Source: CAWAWP01 sp963841205 (GTDB lineage: Bacteria > Chloroflexota > Ktedonobacteria > Ktedonobacterales > JADMIN01). Taken from it: DNA of 64,000 nucleotides. The translations under genes and the position numbers were made by a program. The DNA is taken from assembly GCA_963841205.1 (NCBI GenBank), contig CAWJCH010000025.1:93880-157879 (forward strand), written 5' to 3'. Below are positions 52,818 to 61,813 of this stretch, piece after piece (within the stretch, counting starts at the first letter, position 1; every line of letters begins with the position of its first letter). The notes beneath the pieces are model-generated. The model ran no database searches and was not told the origin of the DNA. It saw only the letters and a program-made list of their open reading frames with translations.

Positions 52818-54746
52818 CATTCCGCAGTTTGGATCCCTCATTCCGCAGTTTCGGTTGACCCACCTGAGAGATTTTGGGTAGGGTGAGATCCAGGGAGCTG
52901 GTGGGCGGCACCCCGTGCTAGCGGAGGGAGTCGGAAGGCGCATGGGGAGCCGCTTTGTCGTCGAGCATCTCAACCATCTGGGCATCGTTGCGGAGGTCTG
53001 TCGCGAGATTGGGGTCGCCGAGTGGCTCGACCAGCAAGACCCCACGAACCGACAACAGGTGAGCGTGGGGACCGCGACCGTCGCGCTGGTACTCAACGGG
53101 CTCGACTTCAGCAATCGTCGACTCAATCTCGTGCCGCAGTTCTTCGCCGACAAACCGGTGGAACACCTCTTGGGACCGGGTATCCTCGCCGAGGATCTGC
53201 ACGACGACTGCCTGGGGCGGACGTAGGACTGGCTGTACGATCGCGAGGTGACGCGTCTGTTTGCGGGGCTGGCGCTGCGGGCGCGCCGGGCGTTCGGCGT
53301 CGAGGTCGGACGGCTGCATGCCGACACGACCTCCTTCTCGGTGCACGGCCGATACGACCCCTACGCGCAGGATCTGCCGGAAGCGTTCGAGACTCCCGAG
53401 CTGCTGAAGGCACGGGTGCCAGCGGCGGCGCAGGAGCAGGCAGACGCAGAGGACGCAGAGGACGAGACGCCCGCGGTCATCGAAGTGACCTATGGCTACT
53501 CCCGCGACCACCGGGAAGACTTGAAGCAATGGATGCTGGCGCTCGTCACCTCAGGGGAAGGTATCCCGCAGTTCCTGCAACCCCTCGACGGCAATGCGAG
53601 CGATAAACGCGCCTTGCTGGAGGCCGTGACCGCCCTGGCGCAGCAGCTGCGCGAGAGCGGAGAGGCGGCAGGCGTGTACGTCGCCGACAGCGGACTCTAC
53701 AGCGCGCAGAACATGACCCACCTCAACGTGGCCGGCGTCCAGTGGGTCAGCCGCGTGCCCGAGACCTCGACCGCTGCGTAGGCCATTGTGCAGGAACGGC
53801 TCGCGTTTCCCCCGCAGACGAGCCCGCAGACGAGCCTGGATCCGGAGGGCAGGCAAAGCAGCGCCGACGGGATGCGCAACTGGTGGAGCCGCGAGATGCG
53901 TGAACTGCCCCAAGGCCCCGAACGCTGGATCGTGGTCCGCACCCAGGAGGGGGAGGCGCGCGCGCGTGCCGCGGTCCAGCGCCAGGCGGAGCGCGACCAA
54001 GCCACCTGGGAGAAACGCTTGTGGCATCTCGGCAACCAGGCGTTTGCCTGTCAGCTGGATGCGGAAGCAGCGCTCGCCAAAGCCTGTCAGCGCCTGCCGA
54101 CCTGGTTCCAGGTCACGTCCAGCGTCACCTCGCGCCCGGCCTACCCGACGCGTGGTCGGCCGCGCACAGACGCCGCTGCCTCCGCCCCGCTGGTCTGGCA
54201 GATCCAGGCGACCCTTACCCGCGATCCGGCAGCACTGGAGCGCGAGGCGCTGCGCCGAGCGGCGTACGTGGTCGGGACGAACCTGCTGGATGTCGAGGCG
54301 TGGCCTGAGGCGGCGGTGATCGATCTGTACCGCGAACAGAGCGTGGTGGAACGGGGATTCGCCTTTTTGAAAGACCCGCTCTTCCTGGCCTCGTCGGTCT
54401 TTGTCAAGCGCCCGGAACGCATCATGGCGCTGGCCTTCGTCATGACGCTGTGCTTGTTGGTCTACACGTTGGCCGAGGTGCGCGTGCGCCAGCGTCTGGC
54501 GCAGACACACCAGACCGTCCCGGATCAGGCGCGCAACCCCACCGCGCGCCCGACGCTGCGCTGGCTCTTTCAGTGTTTCGAGGGCATCGACCTGCATCAC
54601 ACTTGGCAGCCGGACGGCATCTCCGAGACCGAGGTCCTCCGCCTCACCAGGGTGCATCGCCTCGTCTTACACCCGCTCGGACCCACCTACGAAAAGTGCT
54701 ATTTGACCGTCAAGTGCTATTTGACCGTCCCGGAAACTGCGGAATG
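52818..54746 (+). mobile_element. IS1634-family element with a doubled left end
   Basis: CATTCCGCAGTTT occurs twice at the left (52818-52830 and 52839-52851) and its complement once at the right (54734-54746). The inner left copy extends to CTCATTCCGCAGTTTC and matches the right end over 16 bases, so the active left end is most likely 52839. Just before the right end, 18 bases are duplicated (54694-54711 and 54712-54729). Confidence 0.85.
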
Positions 54747-54747
54747 A
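52942..54747 (+). pseudogene. IS1634 transposase with two in-frame amber codons
   Basis: The frame is one from ATG 52942 to the end: LADTTSFSVHG-like GRLHADTTSFSVHGRYDPYA (first Asp), AGVYVADSGLYSAQNMTHLN (second), and IDLYREQSVVERGFAFLKDP (Glu). It is interrupted only by TAG at 53224-53226 (after DDCLGRT, before DWLYDREV) and TAG at 53779-53781 (after ETSTAA, before AIVQERL). Both sit where a Gln, Leu or Lys codon would need only one change. The last residues contain the in-frame KCYLTV repeat. Confidence 0.85.
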
Positions 54748-55130
54748 GAGTCCTCGCGCACGATCGCTCTATGCTTGCAATACCGGCGGTACTTGCCGGC
54801 GGCGCAGCTGCACATCAGACGCGAGTCCTCCTTGTAGATGGTGTAGGAGCCGGTTGCCCCCTGCGAGCTGGTGGCGTCGACCTGAATCGTGCTGGGCAAG
54901 TTGAGCGTGGGTGCCGTCACATCCTGGACCGTCACCGTAAAGCTGGCACTGACCGGGCTGTTGCGATCGTCGCTCTCCGTCGCCGTGCAGATGACCGTCG
55001 TGGTCCCGAACGCGAAGGTCGCGCAGGACGTCGGATCACAGCTGACCGTCGTGGCGGGGGTATCTCCGCTTTCGTCCCTGGCAGTGGGTGCGGTATAGGT
55101 GACGACCGCACCCTGTGGGCTGGTGCCAAC
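54740..55130 (-). pseudogene. HYR-domain fragment fused to a SWIM-like zinc-finger end
   Basis: QGAVVTYTAPTARDESGDTP then TTTVICTATESDDRNSPVSA and FTVTVQDVTAPTLNLPSTIQ is a hyalin-repeat (HYR) stretch. After QGATGSYT the sequence jumps to YKEDSRLMCSCAAGKYRRYC with KHRAIVRE, a SWIM-type CxCx(n)CxH zinc finger, and ends at the IS1634. These are two unrelated pieces joined by rearrangement. Confidence 0.55.
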
Positions 55131-55409
55131 GCCGCGAGCACGTCCCTGCGCGCGCATCCACGTCCGGTGGTGGCCCTCCTGCAGCACCGGACGTGGATGC
55201 GCGCGATGGACGTGCTCGCGGCGGCGGAGGTGAAGGGTGGCCCGCTGCGACGCCACGCCTATGTCCTCCTCACCGCGCACGATCTCGCGAAGCCGCCGGA
55301 TCACCGGCAACAGATCTTCCGCGCAGGCGCCTGGCTCCTCTCCGTCCCATACGATGTGCAGACGCTCCTGCGCACCGTCGAAGAGGCGGCCGCGACCTTT
55401 CACCTGTGA
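55130..55409 (+). pseudogene. Response-regulator receiver fragment
   Basis: HPRPVVALLQHRTWMRAMDV, then RRHAYVLLTAHDLAKPPDHR and the AGAWLLSVPYDVQTLLRTVE end resemble the C-terminal half of a CheY-like receiver domain (Lys/Pro region). The phosphorylated Asp part is absent. Confidence 0.5.
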
Positions 55410-55473
55410 CCACCCATGACCGTAGACCGATCAGGCCACAGTTCCCTCTGCTCGCGCGTGAGCCGCTTGGCTG

Positions 55474-55737
55474 CTACCCGTCAATCGTCGCTTCTTGCTG
55501 CCGCTCCCAGGTGGCGCGGACCGCTTCGGCCTGCTCCGCAGTGTCGTAGAGCGTCACTTCTTGCGTGGATCTCGCCGTGCCGTCCTGAGAGAGCGCGAGC
55601 CAGTGATCGCCGAGCGTGCAGGGCGTTCGCATGCCATAGCGCGTCACGCCGTCGGAGCGCACCGGCGTGAGTTCCCACGCCGCCCACTGCCAACTGCCGT
55701 CGCGGCACACCAGTTTGAGCCCCTTGGAATTGCCCAT
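55474..55737 (-). CDS. Small uncharacterised soluble protein (87 aa)
   Basis: From ATG 55737 (GAGGAGGG upstream) the protein reads MGNSKGLKLVCRDGSWQWAA and includes RYGMRTPCTLGDHWLALSQD and a helical end (AEQAEAVRATWERQQEA). No membrane segment or known motif. The ribosome binding site and codon pattern support a real gene. Confidence 0.55.
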   Translation of the reverse strand: MGNSKGLKLVCRDGSWQWAAWELTPVRSDGVTRYGMRTPCTLGDHWLALSQDGTARSTQEVTLYDTAEQAEAVRATWERQQEATIDG

Positions 55738-56102
55738 CTCTGCCCTCCTCACAGTAACGACGCGTCACGCGTGACAGTGAAGCACAGAGCAGGCTGGCGG
55801 CGGATTCCAATGGGCCGAAATTCCCGCCACGCGCGCGTGATCGCTGCGGAGGCGCGATCACGCCACGCGAGATGTGAGTTGGAGGCGCTCGAGGGCATGA
55901 AAAGGGCGTCGTGATGTGGACGTGCCACAAAAGAGTCCGAAGAGACCGGCGCCCCGGTCTCGCGGCCAGTGAAGAACCGTCCGACATGCTCGTCAGTAGA
56001 GCACGATCGGCTGCTCACGGTCCCGCGGCGGCTGCCGCGCACAGGGCGGTTGGCGAGAATGGGAGGGTAGAGCATTCCCCAGCGAGAGGAGCATCCCCAC
56101 AC
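55738..56102. other. Gene-free stretch before the SRAP gene
   Basis: I see no supported gene. It contains the upstream region of the minus-strand 87-aa gene and the leader of the SRAP frame with GAGAGGAG before ATG 56103. Confidence 0.5.
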
Positions 56103-56732
56103 ATGCGCGGTCGCTAGCAGTTGGTCAATCCGCGCCTGCTGGCGCAGGTCTACGGCGTGCAGCAAGCGCGCCTCGACGAGCTGCAGCTCGCCTCCAACGT
56201 CAACGTGCACCCGACGCAGCGCGTGCCGGTGCTGCTCGGCGAGCGCGATGGCGGGCGCGACCTCGCCCTGATGCGCTGGGGCTTCGTGCCGTCGTGGGCC
56301 AAGGACAACCGCAGCTCGATGATCAACGCACGGGCCGAGGGCCTCGCCGAGAAGCCGATGTTCCGCAAGGCGTTCAAATCGCAGCGCTGCGCCATCCCTG
56401 CGACCAGCTTCTACGAGTGGAAGGCGGCGGCGAACGGCGGCAAGGGCAAGACGCCGTACCTCTTCACCGTCGAGGACGCCGATCTCTTCGCCTTCGCCGG
56501 CCTCTGGGACACCTGGCAAGACCTACAGACCTGCGCGATCCTCACAACCGCGCCCAACGAGCTGGTGGCGCCGGTCCACGACCGCATGCCGGTAATCCTG
56601 CGGCGAGACGAAATCGACGAGTGGCTTGACGGCGATCTGCGCGACGTCGGACGCCTGGAGACGATGCTCTCGCCCTATCCCGCCCGGGCGATGGCCGCGA
56701 CGCCGGCGAATCCGACGGAGCTGCGTGCATGA
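56103..56732 (+). pseudogene. SRAP/YedK-type protein with lost active-site Cys and early amber
   Basis: SRAP proteins (HMCES/YedK) crosslink to abasic DNA through the Cys at position 2 in MCGR. Here the frame from ATG 56103 (GAGAGG upstream) reads M-R-G-R-stop-Q-L-V-N-P: the Cys codon is CGC and the fifth codon is TAG (56115-56117), where the family has Phe or Tyr. The rest is intact: LALMRWGFVPSWAKD, MINARAEGLAEKPMF, ATSFYEWKA with the Glu, and VHDRMPVILRRDEIDEWLD with the His. So the catalytic Cys is gone and the protein is cut at residue 4 unless TTG 56121 is used as a start. Confidence 0.85.
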
Positions 56733-56863
56733 GGCATTACTGACGTTTGTATGTTGGGCTACACTACGATGGGCTCATCACAGTAGCCGCACAGTGCGCC
56801 TCGTGCCATGCTGGCGGACCTGCACGTAGACTGCGACTGCGCGCTCGGGAAAGGTCTACACCC

Positions 56864-57818
56864 ATGACCGTCGATGTCTCTCACTTGGTCAAGACCTATG
56901 CGGGCAAGACGCCGGTGCGTGCCGTGCGCGACATCTCCCTCCAGGTGCAGCGCGGCGAGATCTTCGGCTTCCTCGGCCCCAATGGGGGCCGGCAAGACGA
57001 CCACGATCCGCTGCATGCTGGACGTGCTGCGCCCCACCAGCGGCACGATCACCCTCTTCGGGATAGATGCCCAGCGTGACGCCCTCGTCATCCATCAGCG
57101 CATCGGCTACCTGCCCGGCGACGTGCACCTGCCGGGTGATCTGACCGCGAAGCAGTTCCTGGAGCGCTACTCGCGCATGGCTGGGATGGAGCCGGTGCTC
57201 CTGCCCACGCTGCTGGAGCGCTTCGCGGTGCCGTTGGACCGCCGGCTCAAGAGCTTCTCCAAGGGCATGCGCCAGATGGTGGCGATCATCCAGGCGTTCA
57301 TGTGCGCGCCTGAGCTGGCCATCCTGGATGAGCCGACCAGCGGCCTCGATCCCCTCGGCCAGCGCGCCTTCAACGAGTTCCTGCTGGACCAGGCGGAGCA
57401 TGGTCTGACCGCCTTCATGAGCTCGCACATCCTCGGCGAGGTGGAGCGTATCTGCTAGCGTGTCGCCGTGATCCGTACCGGCGAGCTCGTGGCGATCGAG
57501 GAGATCGAGCGGCTGCGCGAGCGCGCCGGGCAGATGGTGATCGTCGAGTTCGCCGCTGGCGCACCTGAGGACGAGCTGCGCGCCATTCCCGGCGTTCAGG
57601 ACGTGGAGCGGCAGACGAACGGCGCGTATCAACTGAAACTCGCCGGCAGTATCGACCCGGTGATCAAGGTGCTAGCCCGCCACTCGATCCTGCGGCTGGC
57701 GGTGGAGGAAGCGCCACTCGAAGAGGTCTTCTTGAAGTTCTATACCGGGGCAACGGGAGCCAGTGCGCCGGCGAGCGCCACGCGCGCGGGCACCCTGGAG
57801 TCACCGGCGGCTTCCTAG
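56864..57818 (+). pseudogene. ABC-2-type transporter ATPase with a frameshift and an amber
   Basis: The protein begins MTVDVSHLVKTYAGKTPVRA and reaches the Walker A, where GGGGG in AATGGGGGCCGGC adds one base: GPNG then AGKTTTIRCMLDVLRPTSG only in the next frame. Signature-like SFSKGMRQMVAIIQAFMCAP, Walker B (LAILDEPTSGLD) and the switch His (MSSHILGEVERIC) follow. TAG at 57456-57458 then breaks the frame before RVAVIRTGELVAIEEIERLR. The end shows the usual C-terminal domain. The permease follows. A read error in the G-run is likely; the amber is less easy to explain. Confidence 0.82.
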
Positions 57819-57832
57819 GAGGGTTGGCTCGT

Positions 57833-58702
57833 ATGACCGCTTCACCCGCCCCATCATCCACACCGGCGGCCACCACCATCGTCGCCCGGCCGCGCGCACG
57901 CGGATTCCCCGTCTTCGCCGCCACCCTACACGAAAGCCGGAGCCTCGTGGGCGCCGCCTGCGGCTACATCGCGATCATCGGGTTGCTTGTCGGCCTGCTC
58001 CTGCCGGCGTTCAGGACGCTGAATCTGCAGACCTACCTGACCGGCAGTTTGGGCGCGCTGATCGGCGGCGCCCACCTGAACCCCAAGACACCGTTCTTTG
58101 CCGCGTACCTGGCGCTTGAATTGTACGGCAGCTTCTTCATGCTGCTCTTCGGCGGCGTGCTCGGCTATGCCGCCGGCGCCAGCATCGCACGCAACATCGA
58201 GGACGGCACGATCGACCTGACCCTGGCGCGGCCGGTGAGCCGCACGCGACTCTATCTCGAGAAGTGGGCGGCGCTGCTGGCGAGTCTCGTCATCATCGTG
58301 GCCACGTCGCTGGCGACCGCCTGGCTGTGCACGCTGCTCTTCCCGAACGCCACCCTGGACTGGCAGTGGTTCCTGCTGGCGAACGTCGACGTTGCCGCGC
58401 TGCTTTTCCTGGTCGTGGGGATGGGCCTGCTGGTGAGCGCCGTCATGAGCGCCGGGCAGGCGTCCGGCGGGGTCGCGACGCTGGTGGTCGTCTTCTGGTA
58501 TCTCTGCCAGACGTTTGGCACGGCAGGTGACCGGCTGGGGTTTCTGAAGTATCTCGGCCCCTACTACTACGCACCCAGCTCGCAGGTGATTACTGCGGAG
58601 CAGTGGACCGACCCTTGGAAGCTCCTGGTGCCCGTGGCCGTCGGGCTGCTGCTGGGCATCGCCGGGCTCATCGCCTTCCAGCGCCGCGACATCGCGGCGT
58701 AG
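57833..58702 (+). CDS. ABC-2-type transporter permease
   Basis: A 289-residue permease with about six membrane segments (YIAIIGLLVGLLLPAFRTL, YGSFFMLLFGGVLGYAAGAS, LVIIVATSLATAWLCTLLF, ALLFLVVGMGLLVSAVMSAG, VATLVVVFWYLCQTFG and VPVAVGLLLGIAGLIAFQRR). Such permeases move lipids, drugs or antibiotics. ATG 57833 has AGGAGGG 9 bases upstream and follows the ATPase stop directly, so they form one system if the ATPase is functional. ABC-2 family features: the IEDGTIDLTLARPVSRTRLY loop. Confidence 0.85.
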   Translation: MTASPAPSSTPAATTIVARPRARGFPVFAATLHESRSLVGAACGYIAIIGLLVGLLLPAFRTLNLQTYLTGSLGALIGGAHLNPKTPFFAAYLALELYGSFFMLLFGGVLGYAAGASIARNIEDGTIDLTLARPVSRTRLYLEKWAALLASLVIIVATSLATAWLCTLLFPNATLDWQWFLLANVDVAALLFLVVGMGLLVSAVMSAGQASGGVATLVVVFWYLCQTFGTAGDRLGFLKYLGPYYYAPSSQVITAEQWTDPWKLLVPVAVGLLLGIAGLIAFQRRDIAA

Positions 58703-58912
58703 CCAGGATCGCTGTCGGTCCCTCGCGCTCGTCGAGACGGGTCGCTTCGTGCTCAGGCCGCCAGCGCAGCAGCTCTTGAGCCCTCTGCGCAAACGTCAGT
58801 AGCCGACAGTGACGCACACAGGCGGACGGTGGTGGACAGAGTGCAACCAATCCTTTGTTTTCAGGGCGAGGTATGGACGGCGGCCGCTCGAAGAGCTTGT
58901 CTGTTCGCCCAG

Positions 58913-59935
58913 TTAGGGCAGGGCTACCACGGGACTTGCCTGCAGGAGTGTGCGGCCGAAGAGGATGATCAGGATCGTCTCCAGCACCGATCCGAGCGCG
59001 ATGACGGCATCTATCCTAATCGTGCCTTCGCCATCCGTGGCCGGCACGATGACCACCGCTGCGAAGACGATCAGCAATGGCAGGGTGCTTGCCACGCCGA
59101 GCAGCAGCGGCAAGCCATTGCCACGAGGGAGGAGGCGCGACCGCATCATCGCGATGCCGTAGAGCACGAAGCCAATCCCCGCGACGACTACCCCCACCAG
59201 GTTAGCGAATTGGGCTAGTCTCCACAGGCCGGTGGGGTCAAAAATGTTGCAGGAACGTGGGTTGATGCATTGACTCAAGTCAGGCCAACTCACTGCGCTC
59301 GCGACTGCTCCCGCGCCGATTTCCCCAGCCAGGCCGAGCACCACCAAGGTGATGGCGATCCACCCGACGGCGCCGAGCCGCTGATTGCCCAACCGGTGGA
59401 GGCCCACCATCCCGATCAGGAGGAACAGCAGCGCGATCGGGCCGAGGGACAACGCTACTTCGCCCCGTCCAATCCACGGCGATTGCACGACCGCCCCGCC
59501 CGTCGGATCGGTGTAGGATACGGCGAAGTCGGTGTAGATGGCGACCTGGAGTATCGCGAGCAACATCTGCGCCGCCCCGGCGACGAGGAGCGAGAGCGCG
59601 GAGAAGCGGAGCAGTCCCTGGCGATTCATCCGGATCCCCTCTTTCATGCGCTCCTGGACCGCCGCGACGAGCAGATCCGGCAGCGCCACGCGCCACAGGC
59701 CCAGCATCGCGCCCGATCGGCCACGTCGGTACGCGGCACGACCGGCGTCTCGAAACACGACGGCCATATCGTGCCCAAATGCATGGCGAAACGTGCGCGG
59801 GTAGCAGACCAGCAGCAGGCAGAAGACCCGGTAGGAGAGGGTGACGAGGCGAGCGTCGGGCGCCGAGCCGTGTACCGGGCCGTGTGTCGAGCCGTGTGTC
59901 GAGCCGTGTATCGAGCCCCCCGGTGGAATGCTCAT
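58913..59935 (-). CDS. Membrane protein with ADOP-like N-terminus, paired with PadR
   Basis: After an N-terminal His/Gly repeat (HGSTHGSTHGPVHGS) the protein has a conserved YPRTFRHAFGHDMAVVFRDA segment, typical of PadR-associated permeases, then about seven membrane segments (LSLLVAGAAQMLLAILQVAI, GPIALLFLLIGMVGLHRLG and others). The large extracytoplasmic domains of true ADOP permeases are absent. Its start overlaps the end of the padR-like gene by four bases. It probably is the target or effector of the PadR repressor. Confidence 0.7.
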   Translation of the reverse strand: MSIPPGGSIHGSTHGSTHGPVHGSAPDARLVTLSYRVFCLLLVCYPRTFRHAFGHDMAVVFRDAGRAAYRRGRSGAMLGLWRVALPDLLVAAVQERMKEGIRMNRQGLLRFSALSLLVAGAAQMLLAILQVAIYTDFAVSYTDPTGGAVVQSPWIGRGEVALSLGPIALLFLLIGMVGLHRLGNQRLGAVGWIAITLVVLGLAGEIGAGAVASAVSWPDLSQCINPRSCNIFDPTGLWRLAQFANLVGVVVAGIGFVLYGIAMMRSRLLPRGNGLPLLLGVASTLPLLIVFAAVVIVPATDGEGTIRIDAVIALGSVLETILIILFGRTLLQASPVVALP

Positions 59936-60339
59936 CGTCCCGCCTCCAACCCGCGTATCCCGCCGAGCCCCGTCTCGCCGAATCCGCCGAGCAGCTGCCG
60001 CGCCTCGGCCTCGCGCACGAGACGAGCGAGGCGCAGCGCCTCCAACTGCGCCACACGCCGGCCGCGCGCGGTCAAGCGGTAGTAGCGGCGGCGCTCGTCG
60101 TCCAGGGCCGGATCGGGGCGGCTATCCGACTCCTCGATGAGGCCGAGGCCGAGCAACTGCTTGATCGAGCGATACAGCGTCCCCGGCCCGAGGCGAAGAT
60201 GCCCGTCCGTCGACGCCGCGATCTCCTGCAGGAGGGCATAGCCATGGCGCTCACCAGCCGCCAGCGCGAGCAGGATGTGGAAGACGGCGGGCGTCAACGG
60301 CACCAGGCGGTCGAGGTGCTCGTCCATCTCTGGATCCAC
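59932..60339 (-). CDS. PadR-family transcriptional regulator
   Basis: The 135-residue protein has the PadR winged-helix: LTPAVFHILLALAAGERHGY with ALLQEIAASTDGHLRLGPGT then LYRSIKQLLGLGLIEESDSR, and the C-terminal helix. PadR repressors bind palindromic operators and respond to small phenolic or drug compounds. The promoter/operator upstream (60343-60414) is palindromic, so autoregulation is likely. It is coupled to the membrane protein. Confidence 0.87.
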   Translation of the reverse strand: MDPEMDEHLDRLVPLTPAVFHILLALAAGERHGYALLQEIAASTDGHLRLGPGTLYRSIKQLLGLGLIEESDSRPDPALDDERRRYYRLTARGRRVAQLEALRLARLVREAEARQLLGGFGETGLGGIRGLEAGR

Positions 60340-60342
60340 GAC

Positions 60343-60414
60343 CTATCTCCCATCGACTATGCTCATGTTGGATATATCCACGGAGATAGTAGCAGACATG
60401 GGAGTCTAGAGCAA
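60343..60414 (-). promoter_or_regulatory. PadR promoter and operator
   Basis: On the minus strand TTGCTC (60409-60414), a 17-base spacer and TACTAT (60386-60391) form a promoter. CTATCTCC (60343-60350) and GGAGATAG (60382-60389) are an inverted repeat around it, with a central palindrome TGGATATATCCA. The operator covers the -10 box. Confidence 0.6.
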
Positions 60415-60708
60415 GGGGATGGGGCAACGTGCACAAATCATGGGTTTGCGCCTTCATACAACGTCGCTGAGACAGCGGAGGACGTGATTGACAGCCAAGT
60501 TCACAGCCAGGACGGTGGGCGGTGGTGGACAATGACGGACACTCAAGTCCCATTGGCGGTCGTTTTTCCGAGACCAGGGACATCTGTGGACGTCTGCGAA
60601 CGAGCTACCCGCAGACTCTTCATCAGTCGGTCGGATGCACTTGACTCAGCTCGATCCTCATCGATCCTCGGGCCGGCGAAGGTGCGCCATGAATATTGCC
60701 CATGTTGC

Positions 60709-61605
60709 TTACTTGGCGGTTGCTGCGGCACCAATAGTGAGGCGGTGCAAGGCAACAATCTCTTGCTGCCCTAGCTGAGCACCCACGTAGCCGCCGGCTA
60801 GGACGAATGCTATCGGGCAACCGCGCGCACGGCACCAATCAAACACCATCCGCTCGCGCTCAGCTAATATGTCAGAGGTGATTCCGCGAAGGCCACCGAT
60901 GGGGCAAGACTCATGTGGATCCATTCCAGCGTTGTAAAGGCACAGCTTGAATTGGTCCCTGCGCTCCAGGCCGTTCAAAATCTGCCGCGTGGTGCGGAGA
61001 TACTGAGATGCGAGCGAGACGAACTCAAACCGATTATTGCTCGCTGGAATGTAACGGTCGAATGACGATACCGCGAGGTCCGCGTGACGGACCTCCGTCA
61101 TATTGGCGATGAGTGAATGCGTGCCTCCGCCACAGTGTGCATCCAAATCTAAAATGAGGATCGGCCCGACGCCCATATTAGCAGCGACGCGCGCCGCCAG
61201 GGCCAGACCGTTGAATGTGCAGTATCCCGCGCCTTTGGCAAATCTGGCATGATGCAGGCCGCTTGAGAGCGAGCCGGCGGCGCCGTCGCGCAACGCCGCA
61301 TGGACGGCGGCTACTACGCCGCCGGTCGACGAACACACAGCTTGCCAAAGGGAGGGATCCCAAGTGAAACCCTGTGATTCGGCCAACTCTCGCGGTGTGC
61401 CTACCTTGACAGCTGAGATGTAGTCTGGACTATGTACCTCGCTGAGCTCAGATTCTGAGACAGATGGCGGCGCGATGATCTCGGCCCCAGCTATCGGATC
61501 CGCGTAGAGCGACTCCGCCACCCAAGCAGCTTTTCGTGTCGTCTCGAAGGAGTATCCAGCGGCCACGTAGTCAGAGCAGTAGAAAACCTGCATACCGCTT
61601 AGCAC
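60709..61605 (-). CDS. Histone-deacetylase-superfamily amidohydrolase
   Basis: A 298-residue enzyme of the HDAC/acetylpolyamine amidohydrolase fold. It has SSGLHHARFAKGAGYCTFNG, the zinc strand ILILDLDAHCGGGTHSLIA (Asp and His ligands), a third ligand region (YNAGMDPHE) and the end FVLAGGYVGAQLG. The usual HHGNGTQ reads HCGGGTH, a small departure. It likely removes an acyl group from a polyamine or small substrate. It has no close partner gene and lies next to the PadR cluster. Confidence 0.85.
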   Translation of the reverse strand: MLSGMQVFYCSDYVAAGYSFETTRKAAWVAESLYADPIAGAEIIAPPSVSESELSEVHSPDYISAVKVGTPRELAESQGFTWDPSLWQAVCSSTGGVVAAVHAALRDGAAGSLSSGLHHARFAKGAGYCTFNGLALAARVAANMGVGPILILDLDAHCGGGTHSLIANMTEVRHADLAVSSFDRYIPASNNRFEFVSLASQYLRTTRQILNGLERRDQFKLCLYNAGMDPHESCPIGGLRGITSDILAERERMVFDWCRARGCPIAFVLAGGYVGAQLGQQEIVALHRLTIGAAATAK

Positions 61606-61813
61606 CTATTTCACGAGTGGCGCTCTTGCAAACGCCGATATACCCTTAGCTCGCGCCGTAGTTTTAGCCAGGCTTACCCAGTGACAACAGATGATGTATG
61701 AATAGTATATGCTCGCCAAGTGGTGATATCCAGGTCGGGGCATTGTAGCCTTCCCGTCACGGAGAACACGAATGCCTACGGAACTGATCGGTGGCATTCA
61801 ATGGAGGCGGACG

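Noticed and set aside
53224..57458. Genome-wide amber recoding
   Set aside because: TAG is the normal stop of intact genes here, such as thrS, btuF and the 12-kb tnpB, and no suppressor tRNA is seen.
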